Assembly (NCBI GenBank): GCA_964569015.1
Contig: CAZMSN010000061.1
Coordinates: forward strand, 1-9,392
Source of the DNA: CAYQEC01 sp964569015
Lineage (GTDB): Bacteria; Actinomycetota; Acidimicrobiia; Spongiisociales; UBA5794
Reading direction: 5' to 3'
DNA length: 9,392 nt
The notes beneath the pieces are model-generated. The model had not been told where the DNA came from and ran no database searches. It was given only the letters and a program-made list of their open reading frames with translations. Of this stretch, positions 1-5,860 are shown in pieces (the stretch's first letter is position 1; each line of letters opens with the position of its first letter). Made by a program: the position numbers and the translations under genes.

Positions 1-190
1 CGAAGGCCCGCACCCACGGTTCGCCGGAGCCGGCGCCGTTGGTCATCCAGGTCGAGTCGGCTGTCTCGTTGAACTCGTAGTGCGGGGTCTGCGCCTCCGC
101 GGCCGCCGAGACCAGCACGGTCGGCGCCAGCGTCAGGACCGTCGCCAGGACACCCCACCGGGGTGCACGAAAACCGTGTCGTCTTCCCAT
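1..190 (-). CDS. Secreted protein, N-terminal fragment (runs off the window)
   Basis: Reading leftwards from the ATG at 190, the frame is open to the window edge and gives 63 residues. The start is a typical Sec signal peptide: a basic n-region (GRRHGFRAPR), a hydrophobic core at about residues 13-28, and an AEA-Q type signal peptidase I site after residue 33. The mature part starts QTPHYEFNETADSTW and has no domain I can name; the TADSTW/NGAG stretch is vaguely like beta-propeller surface proteins of actinobacteria, which is a guess. Purine-rich AAGGGGAG and AGGGGG lie just upstream of the ATG and support this start. It lies downstream of pheA on the same strand, but the 137-nt gap with inverted repeats suggests its own promoter. 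Function unknown. Confidence 0.75.
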   Translation of the reverse strand, partial: MGRRHGFRAPRWGVLATVLTLAPTVLVSAAAEAQTPHYEFNETADSTWMTNGAGSGEPWVRAF

Positions 191-222
191 CAGCCCCCTG
201 CTCCCCTTCGATTCGCACCGGG

Positions 223-237
223 CCGCCAGATTGGCGG
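223..237 (-). repeat. Perfect 6-bp hairpin in the 5' region of the secreted-protein gene
   Basis: CCGCCA at 223-228 and TGGCGG at 232-237 are exact inverted repeats with a 3-nt loop, about 33 nt upstream of the ATG at 190. If transcription starts near 234, after the possible -10 TAGCCT (minus strand, 246-241), the hairpin would sit at the 5' end of the transcript. No function is shown. Confidence 0.35.
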
Positions 238-257
238 TGAAGGCTAGCAATGCACAA

Positions 258-273
258 GGCCTACGCATAGGCC
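258..273. promoter_or_regulatory. Palindrome GGCCTA-cgca-TAGGCC, operator-like
   Basis: This is a perfect 6-bp inverted repeat with a 4-nt spacer between pheA and the secreted-protein gene. It covers the place where a -35 box would fall for a possible minus-strand -10 TAGCCT at 246-241, so it could be a repressor site for the secreted-protein gene. It could also be a weak end-of-transcript hairpin for pheA, but no T-run follows it on the minus strand. Seen directly: the symmetry and position. Inferred: the role. Confidence 0.35.
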
Positions 274-327
274 GAGAACTTGGAATGGGCTGCGCCGGCC
301 CGCCGTCATCCGGGTTGCCGGCACCGC

Positions 328-1149
328 TCACTGAACGGCCCGGTAGCTCCCCAGGATGCGGAGGTGGGCGAGGGTGGCCGGGGGAGGGTCTATCACCCTG
401 GCGAGGCCCTGGGAGCCGGGAGGATGGACGAGGTCGACGAAGAACCGGTAGGCCCAGGCCTCATCGCTCGGTCGCGATTCGATGCGGGTGAGGTTGGCGC
501 CACGCAGTCCCAGTTCGGTGAGGGCGAGAGCCAGGGCACCAGGGGTGTGGGCGGTCGTGAAGACCAGGGTGGTCTTGTCGTCCTCGGGCCCGATTTCGGC
601 GTTGCCCTTGGTGAGCACCACGAAGCGTGTTGTGTTGTGCTCGCGGTCCATCACGTCGCTGCGCAGCACCACCAGCCCGTGGGGAGGCCCCGCCTCGGGT
701 GGCGCCAGCGCCGCCACCGTCTCGTCCCCGCCCTCGGCCACCTCTCGCACCGCTCCCGCCGTGTCGCGCCGCGGCACCGGGCGGATGCCGAGGCGGAGCA
801 GCGTCTCGGCCGCCTGAGCCAAGGCCTCCGGGTGCGACTTGACCGTCGAGATCTTCTCCAAGGAAGTGCCGGGCAGGCCGAGGAGGGCATGGCGCACCTC
901 GACGAGATGCTCGGCCACGATCGAGATCGGGCCATGATCCCCGTACCCGGGGAGCCGATCGAGCACCGGGAGCACGCTCCCGGTCGTCGAGTTCTCCACG
1001 GGCAGCACCAGCCGGTCGACCTCCCCTCTCTCGAGGGCCACGAATGCCGCCACGAACGACGGATGGCCGAGATGCTCCTCGTCGGGGAACAGCTCGGTGG
1101 TGGCCCTGTGGCTGTAGGAGTGGGGCTCGCCTTGGTAACCGATGCGCAT
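328..1149 (-). CDS. pheA: Prephenate dehydratase (monofunctional, PDT + ACT domains)
   Basis: Converts prephenate to phenylpyruvate in phenylalanine synthesis, in the cytoplasm. The 273-residue product has the catalytic PDT domain at about residues 1-180: PVENSTTGSV at 50-59, SHPEAL at 105-110 and the hallmark TTRF at 173-176. A regulatory ACT domain follows at about 194-265, with GALA (204-207) and ESRP (224-227), motifs tied to phenylalanine feedback binding in the family. There is no chorismate mutase domain, so it is the short type common in Gram-positives. I chose the ATG at 1149 because the protein then begins MRIGYQGEPHS, matching the family start, and because TATCGT lies exactly 6 nt upstream, as for a leaderless transcript; there is no Shine-Dalgarno at a useful distance. 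An in-frame GTG at 1218 would add 23 residues of low-complexity sequence. Divergent from metX. Confidence 0.93.
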   Translation of the reverse strand: MRIGYQGEPHSYSHRATTELFPDEEHLGHPSFVAAFVALERGEVDRLVLPVENSTTGSVLPVLDRLPGYGDHGPISIVAEHLVEVRHALLGLPGTSLEKISTVKSHPEALAQAAETLLRLGIRPVPRRDTAGAVREVAEGGDETVAALAPPEAGPPHGLVVLRSDVMDREHNTTRFVVLTKGNAEIGPEDDKTTLVFTTAHTPGALALALTELGLRGANLTRIESRPSDEAWAYRFFVDLVHPPGSQGLARVIDPPPATLAHLRILGSYRAVQ

Positions 1150-1155
1150 GTGCGG

Positions 1156-1161
1156 ACGATA
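1156..1161 (-). promoter_or_regulatory. -10 box of pheA, likely leaderless transcript
   Basis: On the minus strand TATCGT is followed by six bases and then the pheA ATG, so a start site at the usual 6-7 nt below the -10 would fall on the start codon. No convincing -35 is seen; TGACGG lies upstream but at 19-bp spacing. Confidence 0.5.
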
Positions 1162-1232
1162 GACGGCCTCGGGCCGGGTCCCGTCACTCGCCTCTCGGGC
1201 CCCGGATGGTTCGCTCACGCGGCCCCGCCGGA

Positions 1233-1260
1233 TTGACGGCATTCTCCAGGTGCCTAGGGT
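1233..1260 (+). promoter_or_regulatory. Sigma70-type promoter of metX
   Basis: TTGACG (1233-1238), a 16-bp spacer and TAGGGT (1255-1260) form a good housekeeping promoter of the actinobacterial TANNNT kind. Transcription would begin near 1267, leaving a short leader of about 16 nt that carries the GAGGGAGGG Shine-Dalgarno (1271-1279) and the ATG at 1283. Confidence 0.7.
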
Positions 1261-1282
1261 GATGCGACCTGAGGGAGGGACC

Positions 1283-2437
1283 ATGTCGGTCGGCCTCGTC
1301 GAAACCCAATTCTTCACCTTCGGCAGCGCCGAGGACCCGTTCCTGCTGCAAGGCGGCGGCGCCCTCGACGGGGTCACCGTCGCCTACGAGACGTACGGTG
1401 AGCTCGACGAGGATCGCAGCAACGCCATCCTCGTGTTTCACGCCCTCACCGGAAGCCAGCACGCCGCCGGCCACAATCCTGCGGTGCCGGGAGTGGAGGA
1501 CCGCTGGACCGAGGAGTGCCAGCGCGGCTGGTGGAGCCTGTTCGTCGGGCCGGGTCGGGCGATCGACACCAACCGCTTCTTCGTCATCTGTGCCAACTAC
1601 CTCGGGGGCTGCTACGGATCGACCGGGCCCTCATCGATCGAGCCGGCCACCGGCAAGCCGTATGGATCACGCTTTCCCGAAGTGTGCTTCGCCGACATCG
1701 TGGACGTGCAGGTGCGGCTCCTCGAGCATCTCGGCATCAAGCAGCTGCACGCCGTGATCGGGGCTTCCACCGGCGGCGTGCTCGGTCTCTCGCTGGCAAC
1801 CCGCTATCCGGACCTCGTCGACATCGTCATCCCGATCGCCTCGGGAGTCCGGGTCACCGCTCTCCAGGTGATCCACAACTTCGAGCAGATCACCGCCATC
1901 GAGAACGATCCCGAGTTCCGCGGGGGCGACTACTACGACGGGCCCGGCCCGGTGAGGGGCTTGGCGCTGGCGCGGATGATCGGCCACAAGACCTTCGTGT
2001 CGCTGGCGGCGATGGAGGAACGGGCGAGAACCGAGGTCGTCAGCCATGACGAGGGGCCGGGCACCTACGGCATCGGGAATCCCCTCGAGTCCTACATGTG
2101 GCATCAGGGCAAGAAGTTCGTGCAGCGCTTCGATGCCAACAGCTACCTGCGCATCTCGCAGGCCTGGCAGACGTTCGACCTCGCGGCCGAGGCGGGTGTC
2201 GAGCTGAGCGACCTGTTCCTGCGGTGCAAGCACCAGCGCTACATGCTGTTCACCATCGATTCCGACGTCTGCTATTACCCGGACGAGCAGGAGGAGATGG
2301 CGCGCTATCTCAAGCTCGCCGACGTGCCGTTCCAGCGGGTCACCGTTCACAGCGACAAGGGTCACGACTCGTTCCTGCTCGAACCCGCCCTGTTTCGGCC
2401 GCACCTGGTCCACACGCTCGCCGGCGAAGGGCCGTGA
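1283..2437 (+). CDS. metX: Homoserine O-acetyltransferase (MetX family alpha/beta hydrolase)
   Basis: Acylates L-homoserine with an acyl-CoA (acetyl-CoA in classical MetX), activating it for methionine synthesis; cytoplasmic. The 384-residue length is normal for the family. Visible landmarks are HALTGSQH at 53-60 (oxyanion-hole region), GASTGG at 160-165 with nucleophile Ser162, QRFDANSYL at 281-289, a likely catalytic Asp328 in the IDSDVCYYP segment, and His361 in GHDSFLLEP. The nucleophile elbow reads GASTGG rather than the common GGSMGG, so it is a divergent branch; acyl-donor and substrate preference (homoserine acetyl- or succinyl-, or serine succinyltransferase) cannot be settled from sequence alone. 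Upstream in-frame GTG/ATG codons at 1250-1264 overlap the -10 box, so the ATG at 1283, preceded by GAGGGAGGG, is the start. No metY or metB is in view. Confidence 0.9.
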   Translation: MSVGLVETQFFTFGSAEDPFLLQGGGALDGVTVAYETYGELDEDRSNAILVFHALTGSQHAAGHNPAVPGVEDRWTEECQRGWWSLFVGPGRAIDTNRFFVICANYLGGCYGSTGPSSIEPATGKPYGSRFPEVCFADIVDVQVRLLEHLGIKQLHAVIGASTGGVLGLSLATRYPDLVDIVIPIASGVRVTALQVIHNFEQITAIENDPEFRGGDYYDGPGPVRGLALARMIGHKTFVSLAAMEERARTEVVSHDEGPGTYGIGNPLESYMWHQGKKFVQRFDANSYLRISQAWQTFDLAAEAGVELSDLFLRCKHQRYMLFTIDSDVCYYPDEQEEMARYLKLADVPFQRVTVHSDKGHDSFLLEPALFRPHLVHTLAGEGP

Positions 2438-2573
2438 GTCGTACGGATTGCGGATTGTCGATCCGGCACCGACAGCCGGGTCTCACCGCGGCGCGCCGGG
2501 CAGTCGGACGCAAAGACGACTCGGTCGGGTCGCGATCTGCTGACATGGGCCTGGAAGGCGACGACGAGGCATC

Positions 2574-3368
2574 GTGAGCGATCAGGCACCCATCGGGGTC
2601 TTCGACTCCGGAGTCGGCGGACTGTCCGTGCTGCGGGAGATCCGGCGGTTGCTTCCCGGCGAGTCGGTTGTCTACCTGGCGGACCAGGCATGGGTCCCCT
2701 ACGGCGAGCGGACCCTCGACGAAGTCCGAGAACGATCGATCCGCGTCGTCGAGGAGCTGCTCGGACGCGGATCGAAGCTCGTCGTGGTGGCGTGCAACAG
2801 CGCCTCGGCGGCCGCGCTGCATCATCTTCGGGAGCTGTTCCCGGGGACGCCTTTCGTTGGCATGGAACCCGCGGTGAAGCCTGCCGCGGCACTCAGCGGC
2901 CGGGGAGTGGTCGGTGTGCTGGCGACCACCGCCACCTTTCAGGGTGAGCTGTACGCCTCGGCGGTCGATCGCCACGCCAGCGGCGTCCGGATCGTTGAGC
3001 AGGCTGGGGCCGGCCTCGTCGACCTGATCGAGCGTGGCGAAGTGCACGGACCGGAGATGCGCCGGCTGCTCGTGGCCCACCTGGAACCGATGCAGCGGGC
3101 GGGCATCGATACCTTGGTGCTGGGATGCACCCACTACCCGTTTCTCATCCCGCTGATCGAGGACATCGTGGGCGATGGGGTGCGGCTGGTGGACCCGTCG
3201 CCGGCGGTGGCGAGGCAGGTAGGGCGGGTGCTCGAACAGCGGGAGCGGGCGTCGGCCGACGCCGAAGCGGGTACGGAGTTCCTCACGACGGGAGACCCGG
3301 CCGTCTTCGCGACACAGGTGCAACGTCTGCTCGGTGAGAGCCCGCAGGCACGCCGGGTCGATTTGTGA
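2574..3368 (+). CDS. murI: Glutamate racemase
   Basis: Interconverts L- and D-glutamate in the cytoplasm, supplying D-Glu to the MurD step of peptidoglycan synthesis. At 264 residues it has the usual length. Family landmarks are IGVFDSGVGG at 7-16 (acid/base Asp11), VPYGER at 41-46, VACNSAS at 72-78 with catalytic Cys74, and LGCTHYPFL at 183-191 with catalytic Cys185 and His187. The segment before PYG reads DQAWV where many family members have DTARV-like residues; both cysteines are intact, so activity is expected. The start is GTG at 2574, with GAGG four bases upstream. It lies 136 nt after metX on the same strand with no obvious promoter or strong terminator between them, so co-transcription with metX is possible but unproven. 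Confidence 0.93.
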   Translation: MSDQAPIGVFDSGVGGLSVLREIRRLLPGESVVYLADQAWVPYGERTLDEVRERSIRVVEELLGRGSKLVVVACNSASAAALHHLRELFPGTPFVGMEPAVKPAAALSGRGVVGVLATTATFQGELYASAVDRHASGVRIVEQAGAGLVDLIERGEVHGPEMRRLLVAHLEPMQRAGIDTLVLGCTHYPFLIPLIEDIVGDGVRLVDPSPAVARQVGRVLEQRERASADAEAGTEFLTTGDPAVFATQVQRLLGESPQARRVDL

Positions 3369-3378
3369 CCACCCGGCG

Positions 3379-3407
3379 TGGAGATCCCGGCCTGCGTCGG
3401 GTACCGT
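3379..3407 (+). promoter_or_regulatory. Promoter of the macro-domain gene, likely leaderless
   Basis: TGGAGA (3379-3384), a 17-bp spacer and TACCGT (3402-3407) precede the ATG at 3414 by six bases, so transcription would start on or next to the A of the ATG. The GAGG at 3408-3411 is only 2 nt from the ATG, too close for a normal Shine-Dalgarno, which also favours leaderless initiation. The -35 match is moderate. Confidence 0.45.
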
Positions 3408-3413
3408 GAGGCG

Positions 3414-3980
3414 ATGGAAAGCACCACCTCCTGCCGCGTGGGGCATGCCAACGTCTTCGTCATCCAGGGCGATCTGACCAAGCAGCCGGTCGAAGCGATC
3501 GTCAACGCCGCCAACGAGAACCTGGCGCATGGAGGAGGGGTCGCCGTCGCCATCGTGCGAGCCGGTGGCCGTGTCATCCAGGAGCAATCCGACCGATGGG
3601 TTCGTGACCACGGGCCGGTGGGCCCCGGGCAGGCGGCGGTGACGACAGGCGGGGCCCTCCAGGCCTCCCACGTCGTTCACGTCGTCGGTCCCCGGTATCG
3701 GGAGGGAGGCGACAACGAGGCGCTGCTCGCCCAGGCCGTCGTCGCCGCTCTCGACGCTGCCGCATCTGTGGGTGTCCGCTCCGTGGCGTTCCCCGCCATC
3801 TCGGCGGGGATCTTCGGCTACCCAGTCGCCGAGGCGACTGCGGTGATCGTGCTCGCCGTGATCGACTGGCTGAGGGATCACCAGGGCCAGATCGAGGAGG
3901 TCCGGCTGGTCGGCTTCAGCGGAACGACCGCGGCCCACTTCGCAGCGGCGGTGGACGCGGCAGCGCCCCGGCTGGCCTGA
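3414..3980 (+). CDS. Macro-domain (ADP-ribose-binding) protein, AF1521-like
   Basis: A 188-residue protein that is a single macro domain. Such domains bind ADP-ribose and related nucleotides, and many remove ADP-ribose from proteins or hydrolyse O-acetyl-ADP-ribose. Visible landmarks are VIQGDLT at 16-22 (Asp20 for the adenine), IVNAANENL at 29-37, HGGGVAVAI at 39-47, HVVGP at 89-93, and AISAGIFGYP at 128-137, the phosphate-binding loop. The HGGGVAxAI wording with the following VRAGG is closer to the archaeal AF1521 type than to MacroD. I use the ATG at 3414, which begins just before the domain and sits six bases below a -10 box; the in-frame GTG at 3378 would overlap that promoter. Substrate is unknown. 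It follows murI by 45 nt but appears to have its own promoter. Confidence 0.88.
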   Translation: MESTTSCRVGHANVFVIQGDLTKQPVEAIVNAANENLAHGGGVAVAIVRAGGRVIQEQSDRWVRDHGPVGPGQAAVTTGGALQASHVVHVVGPRYREGGDNEALLAQAVVAALDAAASVGVRSVAFPAISAGIFGYPVAEATAVIVLAVIDWLRDHQGQIEEVRLVGFSGTTAAHFAAAVDAAAPRLA

Positions 3981-4035
3981 AGCACGGAAGCTCGATTTCT
4001 CGCACCCCCTCGGCCCAGACGCCGTCTCCTTTGGT

Positions 4036-4069
4036 GGCGCTTCGCCGGTATCCCTTCGACAAGAAGGGA
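4036..4069. terminator. Tandem hairpins between convergent genes, possible bidirectional terminator
   Basis: TCCCTTC (4051-4057) and GAAGGGA (4063-4069) form a perfect 7-bp stem with a 5-nt loop. GGCG (4036-4039) and CGCC (4043-4046) make a smaller hairpin next to it. The pair sits in the 101-nt gap between the stop codons of the macro-domain gene (plus) and the second exporter gene (minus), where a shared terminator is expected. Neither strand has a T-run after the stem, so any termination would be of the tail-less kind often met in actinobacteria. Confidence 0.5.
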
Positions 4070-4081
4070 CGAGCATTGGCG

Positions 4082-5860
4082 TTATCCCTCCTCGCCGACC
4101 CAGAGGCGTCGGAACTCGTCGCTGGTGGCCAGCACCTGCTCGAGGGTGCCTCGGGCCTCGATCCGGCCCTCGGCGAGCACGACGATCTGATCGGCCCGCT
4201 GGAGGGCGGGGCGGCGGTGTGAAACCACCAGGGCTGTGACGTTTCCGTTGTCAGAGAACAGTCGTTCCCACAGCACGTTCTCCGTTTCCACGTCGAGCGC
4301 GCTCGACAGGTCGTCGAACACGAGCAACTCGGGTCGTCGTACGAACATGCGAGCAGCCGCGGTGCGTTGCACCTGGCCTCCGGACAGGCGCATGCCGCGG
4401 GGGCCGACCATCGTCTCGAGGCCATGCTGCATCTGGTCGAGATCCCGATCGAGCGCGGCTGAGCGGATGGCCTGTGCCAGCTCGCCGTCCGTTTCATCCC
4501 GTCCCAGCAGCAGGTTCTCCCGCAGGGTGAGGGAGAAGAGCTTGGGTACCTGCGGCGTGTACGCCGAGTGTGGCGGCTGGAAGAAGTGGGCCGGGTCGTC
4601 GACGGGTGTGCCGTTCCATCGCACTTCGCCGGACTCGATGTCGACGAGCCCCAACATGGCGCGCAGCAGCGTGGTCTTGCCCGAGCCGATGCGTCCCGTC
4701 ACCACCGTGAAGCTGCCGCGGTCGAGGGTGAGATTGATCTCTTCGATGCCGTTGGGGGTGCCCGGATAGCGGAACGTCAGATCCCGGATCTCGAGCCGTT
4801 CGAGTCGGTCGCCGGCGATTCGGGGAGGGGGCGCGGGCGCGGCGAAGTCGCCGGTGAGATGCAGGTCGCGGCGCCTCACCAGGTCGTCCGTGTGGGCGCC
4901 TCGCATGAGCCTCATCATGCGTTCCAGTGATACTCCCGCCTGCCGGACCCGGGCGATGAAGAGCCCGACGAAGTACCCGGCATCCGTGATGAAATCGAGG
5001 AAGTAGACGAAGAGGGCGAACTCGCCCACGGTGAGCCTGTTCCCCGGTCCGATGCTGCCGGCGGCGAGGATGAGGATGAGCCCGGTCCCGATGTTCACGG
5101 TGTTCCAGAAGACCGATTCGAGCGCGGCAGTGAGGACCTTGTCGCGCACCATCACCGTGCGCCGGGCGTCGTTGAGACGCCGGAAGTGGTCGATCACCGG
5201 TCGCTCGGCGCCGGCGACCTTGATCGACTGCACCGAGCCGAGCATCTCGCCGAGGGCTCCGGTGATCCGCCCTGTTGCCTCCCGGGCCGCGGTGCGGTAG
5301 CCACGGATCTTGTTGCCGGCCCGCTCGGCCACGGTCACGACCACGACCAGAGGGGCGAACACCAGCACTGTCATCGGGGCGTCGATCGACACCAGGATGA
5401 ACGCCGCGACCACGGCGAATACGAGCGAGCCGATCATGTCGACCGTCCAGCTCATCGCCTGCTCGGTGTGCTCGACGTCCTCGCGGAACCGGGAGATCAT
5501 TGCTCCCGGTGCCTCGTCGACTGCTTGTGCGCCCGGGAGGTCGAGGACGCGTTCGAGCATGTTGCGGCGCAGCAGGCTCCCGACGCGGAACATGAAATGC
5601 ACGTCGTTCCACAGGCCGAAGGCCATCACCGCCAGCCGAGCCGCGGCGTAGCCGGCCAGCAGCGCGATGAGCGTCGCGGCATTGAAGCCGGCTTCGCCGA
5701 GACCGTCGAAGAAGCGGAGGGTGATCAGCGCCGGCACGACCGGCATTACCCACATCGCCGTCCACACCAGCACGTTCACCGTGTAGCGAACGGCGGCGGC
5801 GCGCACGAGCTTGCCCATCATGCGGCCGACGGGAACCGAGGAGCGTCGTGTCGTCGTCAT
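4082..5860 (-). CDS. ABC exporter half-transporter, degenerate-site subunit
   Basis: A 592-residue half-transporter: six membrane segments in about residues 20-310, then a nucleotide-binding domain at about 355-592. Visible motifs are Walker A GRIGSGKT (389-396), Q-loop TPQ (Gln437), signature LSGGQ (492-496), Walker B LLVFDD (512-517) and switch His548 in VVSHR. The residue after the Walker B aspartate is Asp517 instead of the catalytic Glu, so this subunit's own ATP site should hydrolyse poorly, as in the degenerate half of heterodimeric exporters such as TM287/288. Its start ATG overlaps the stop of the first exporter gene (ATGA), pointing to translational coupling and a 1:1 complex in the inner membrane. 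The cytoplasmic linker at 325-350 is rich in Arg, Ala and Pro. Substrate unknown; drugs, lipids or peptides are typical of the class. Confidence 0.92.
   Translation of the reverse strand: MTTTRRSSVPVGRMMGKLVRAAAVRYTVNVLVWTAMWVMPVVPALITLRFFDGLGEAGFNAATLIALLAGYAAARLAVMAFGLWNDVHFMFRVGSLLRRNMLERVLDLPGAQAVDEAPGAMISRFREDVEHTEQAMSWTVDMIGSLVFAVVAAFILVSIDAPMTVLVFAPLVVVVTVAERAGNKIRGYRTAAREATGRITGALGEMLGSVQSIKVAGAERPVIDHFRRLNDARRTVMVRDKVLTAALESVFWNTVNIGTGLILILAAGSIGPGNRLTVGEFALFVYFLDFITDAGYFVGLFIARVRQAGVSLERMMRLMRGAHTDDLVRRRDLHLTGDFAAPAPPPRIAGDRLERLEIRDLTFRYPGTPNGIEEINLTLDRGSFTVVTGRIGSGKTTLLRAMLGLVDIESGEVRWNGTPVDDPAHFFQPPHSAYTPQVPKLFSLTLRENLLLGRDETDGELAQAIRSAALDRDLDQMQHGLETMVGPRGMRLSGGQVQRTAAARMFVRRPELLVFDDLSSALDVETENVLWERLFSDNGNVTALVVSHRRPALQRADQIVVLAEGRIEARGTLEQVLATSDEFRRLWVGEEG

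Noticed and set aside
280..1236. Plus-strand open frame of 318 codons over pheA
   Set aside because: It is antisense to a confidently assigned prephenate dehydratase, with low-complexity translation and no motifs.
1250..1282. Earlier GTG/ATG starts for metX at 1250, 1259 and 1262
   Set aside because: They fall on or just after the -10 box and so before the expected transcription start; the ATG at 1283 has the Shine-Dalgarno.
2463..2479. Hairpin CCGGC-accgaca-GCCGG after metX as a terminator
   Set aside because: It has a stem of only 5 bp with a 7-nt loop and no T-rich tail. Such matches are common by chance in GC-rich DNA.
2545..2577. Ten-codon ORF MGLEGDDEAS whose TGA overlaps the murI GTG
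   Set aside because: It has no Shine-Dalgarno or -10 box in front of it. The overlap is tidy, but the evidence for translation is too weak.
2340..4076. Long minus-strand open frame of 578 codons opposite murI and the macro-domain gene
   Set aside because: It lies antisense to two genes with clear family motifs. Its translation is rich in Arg, His and Asp with no domain, as expected from the mirror of high-GC coding DNA.
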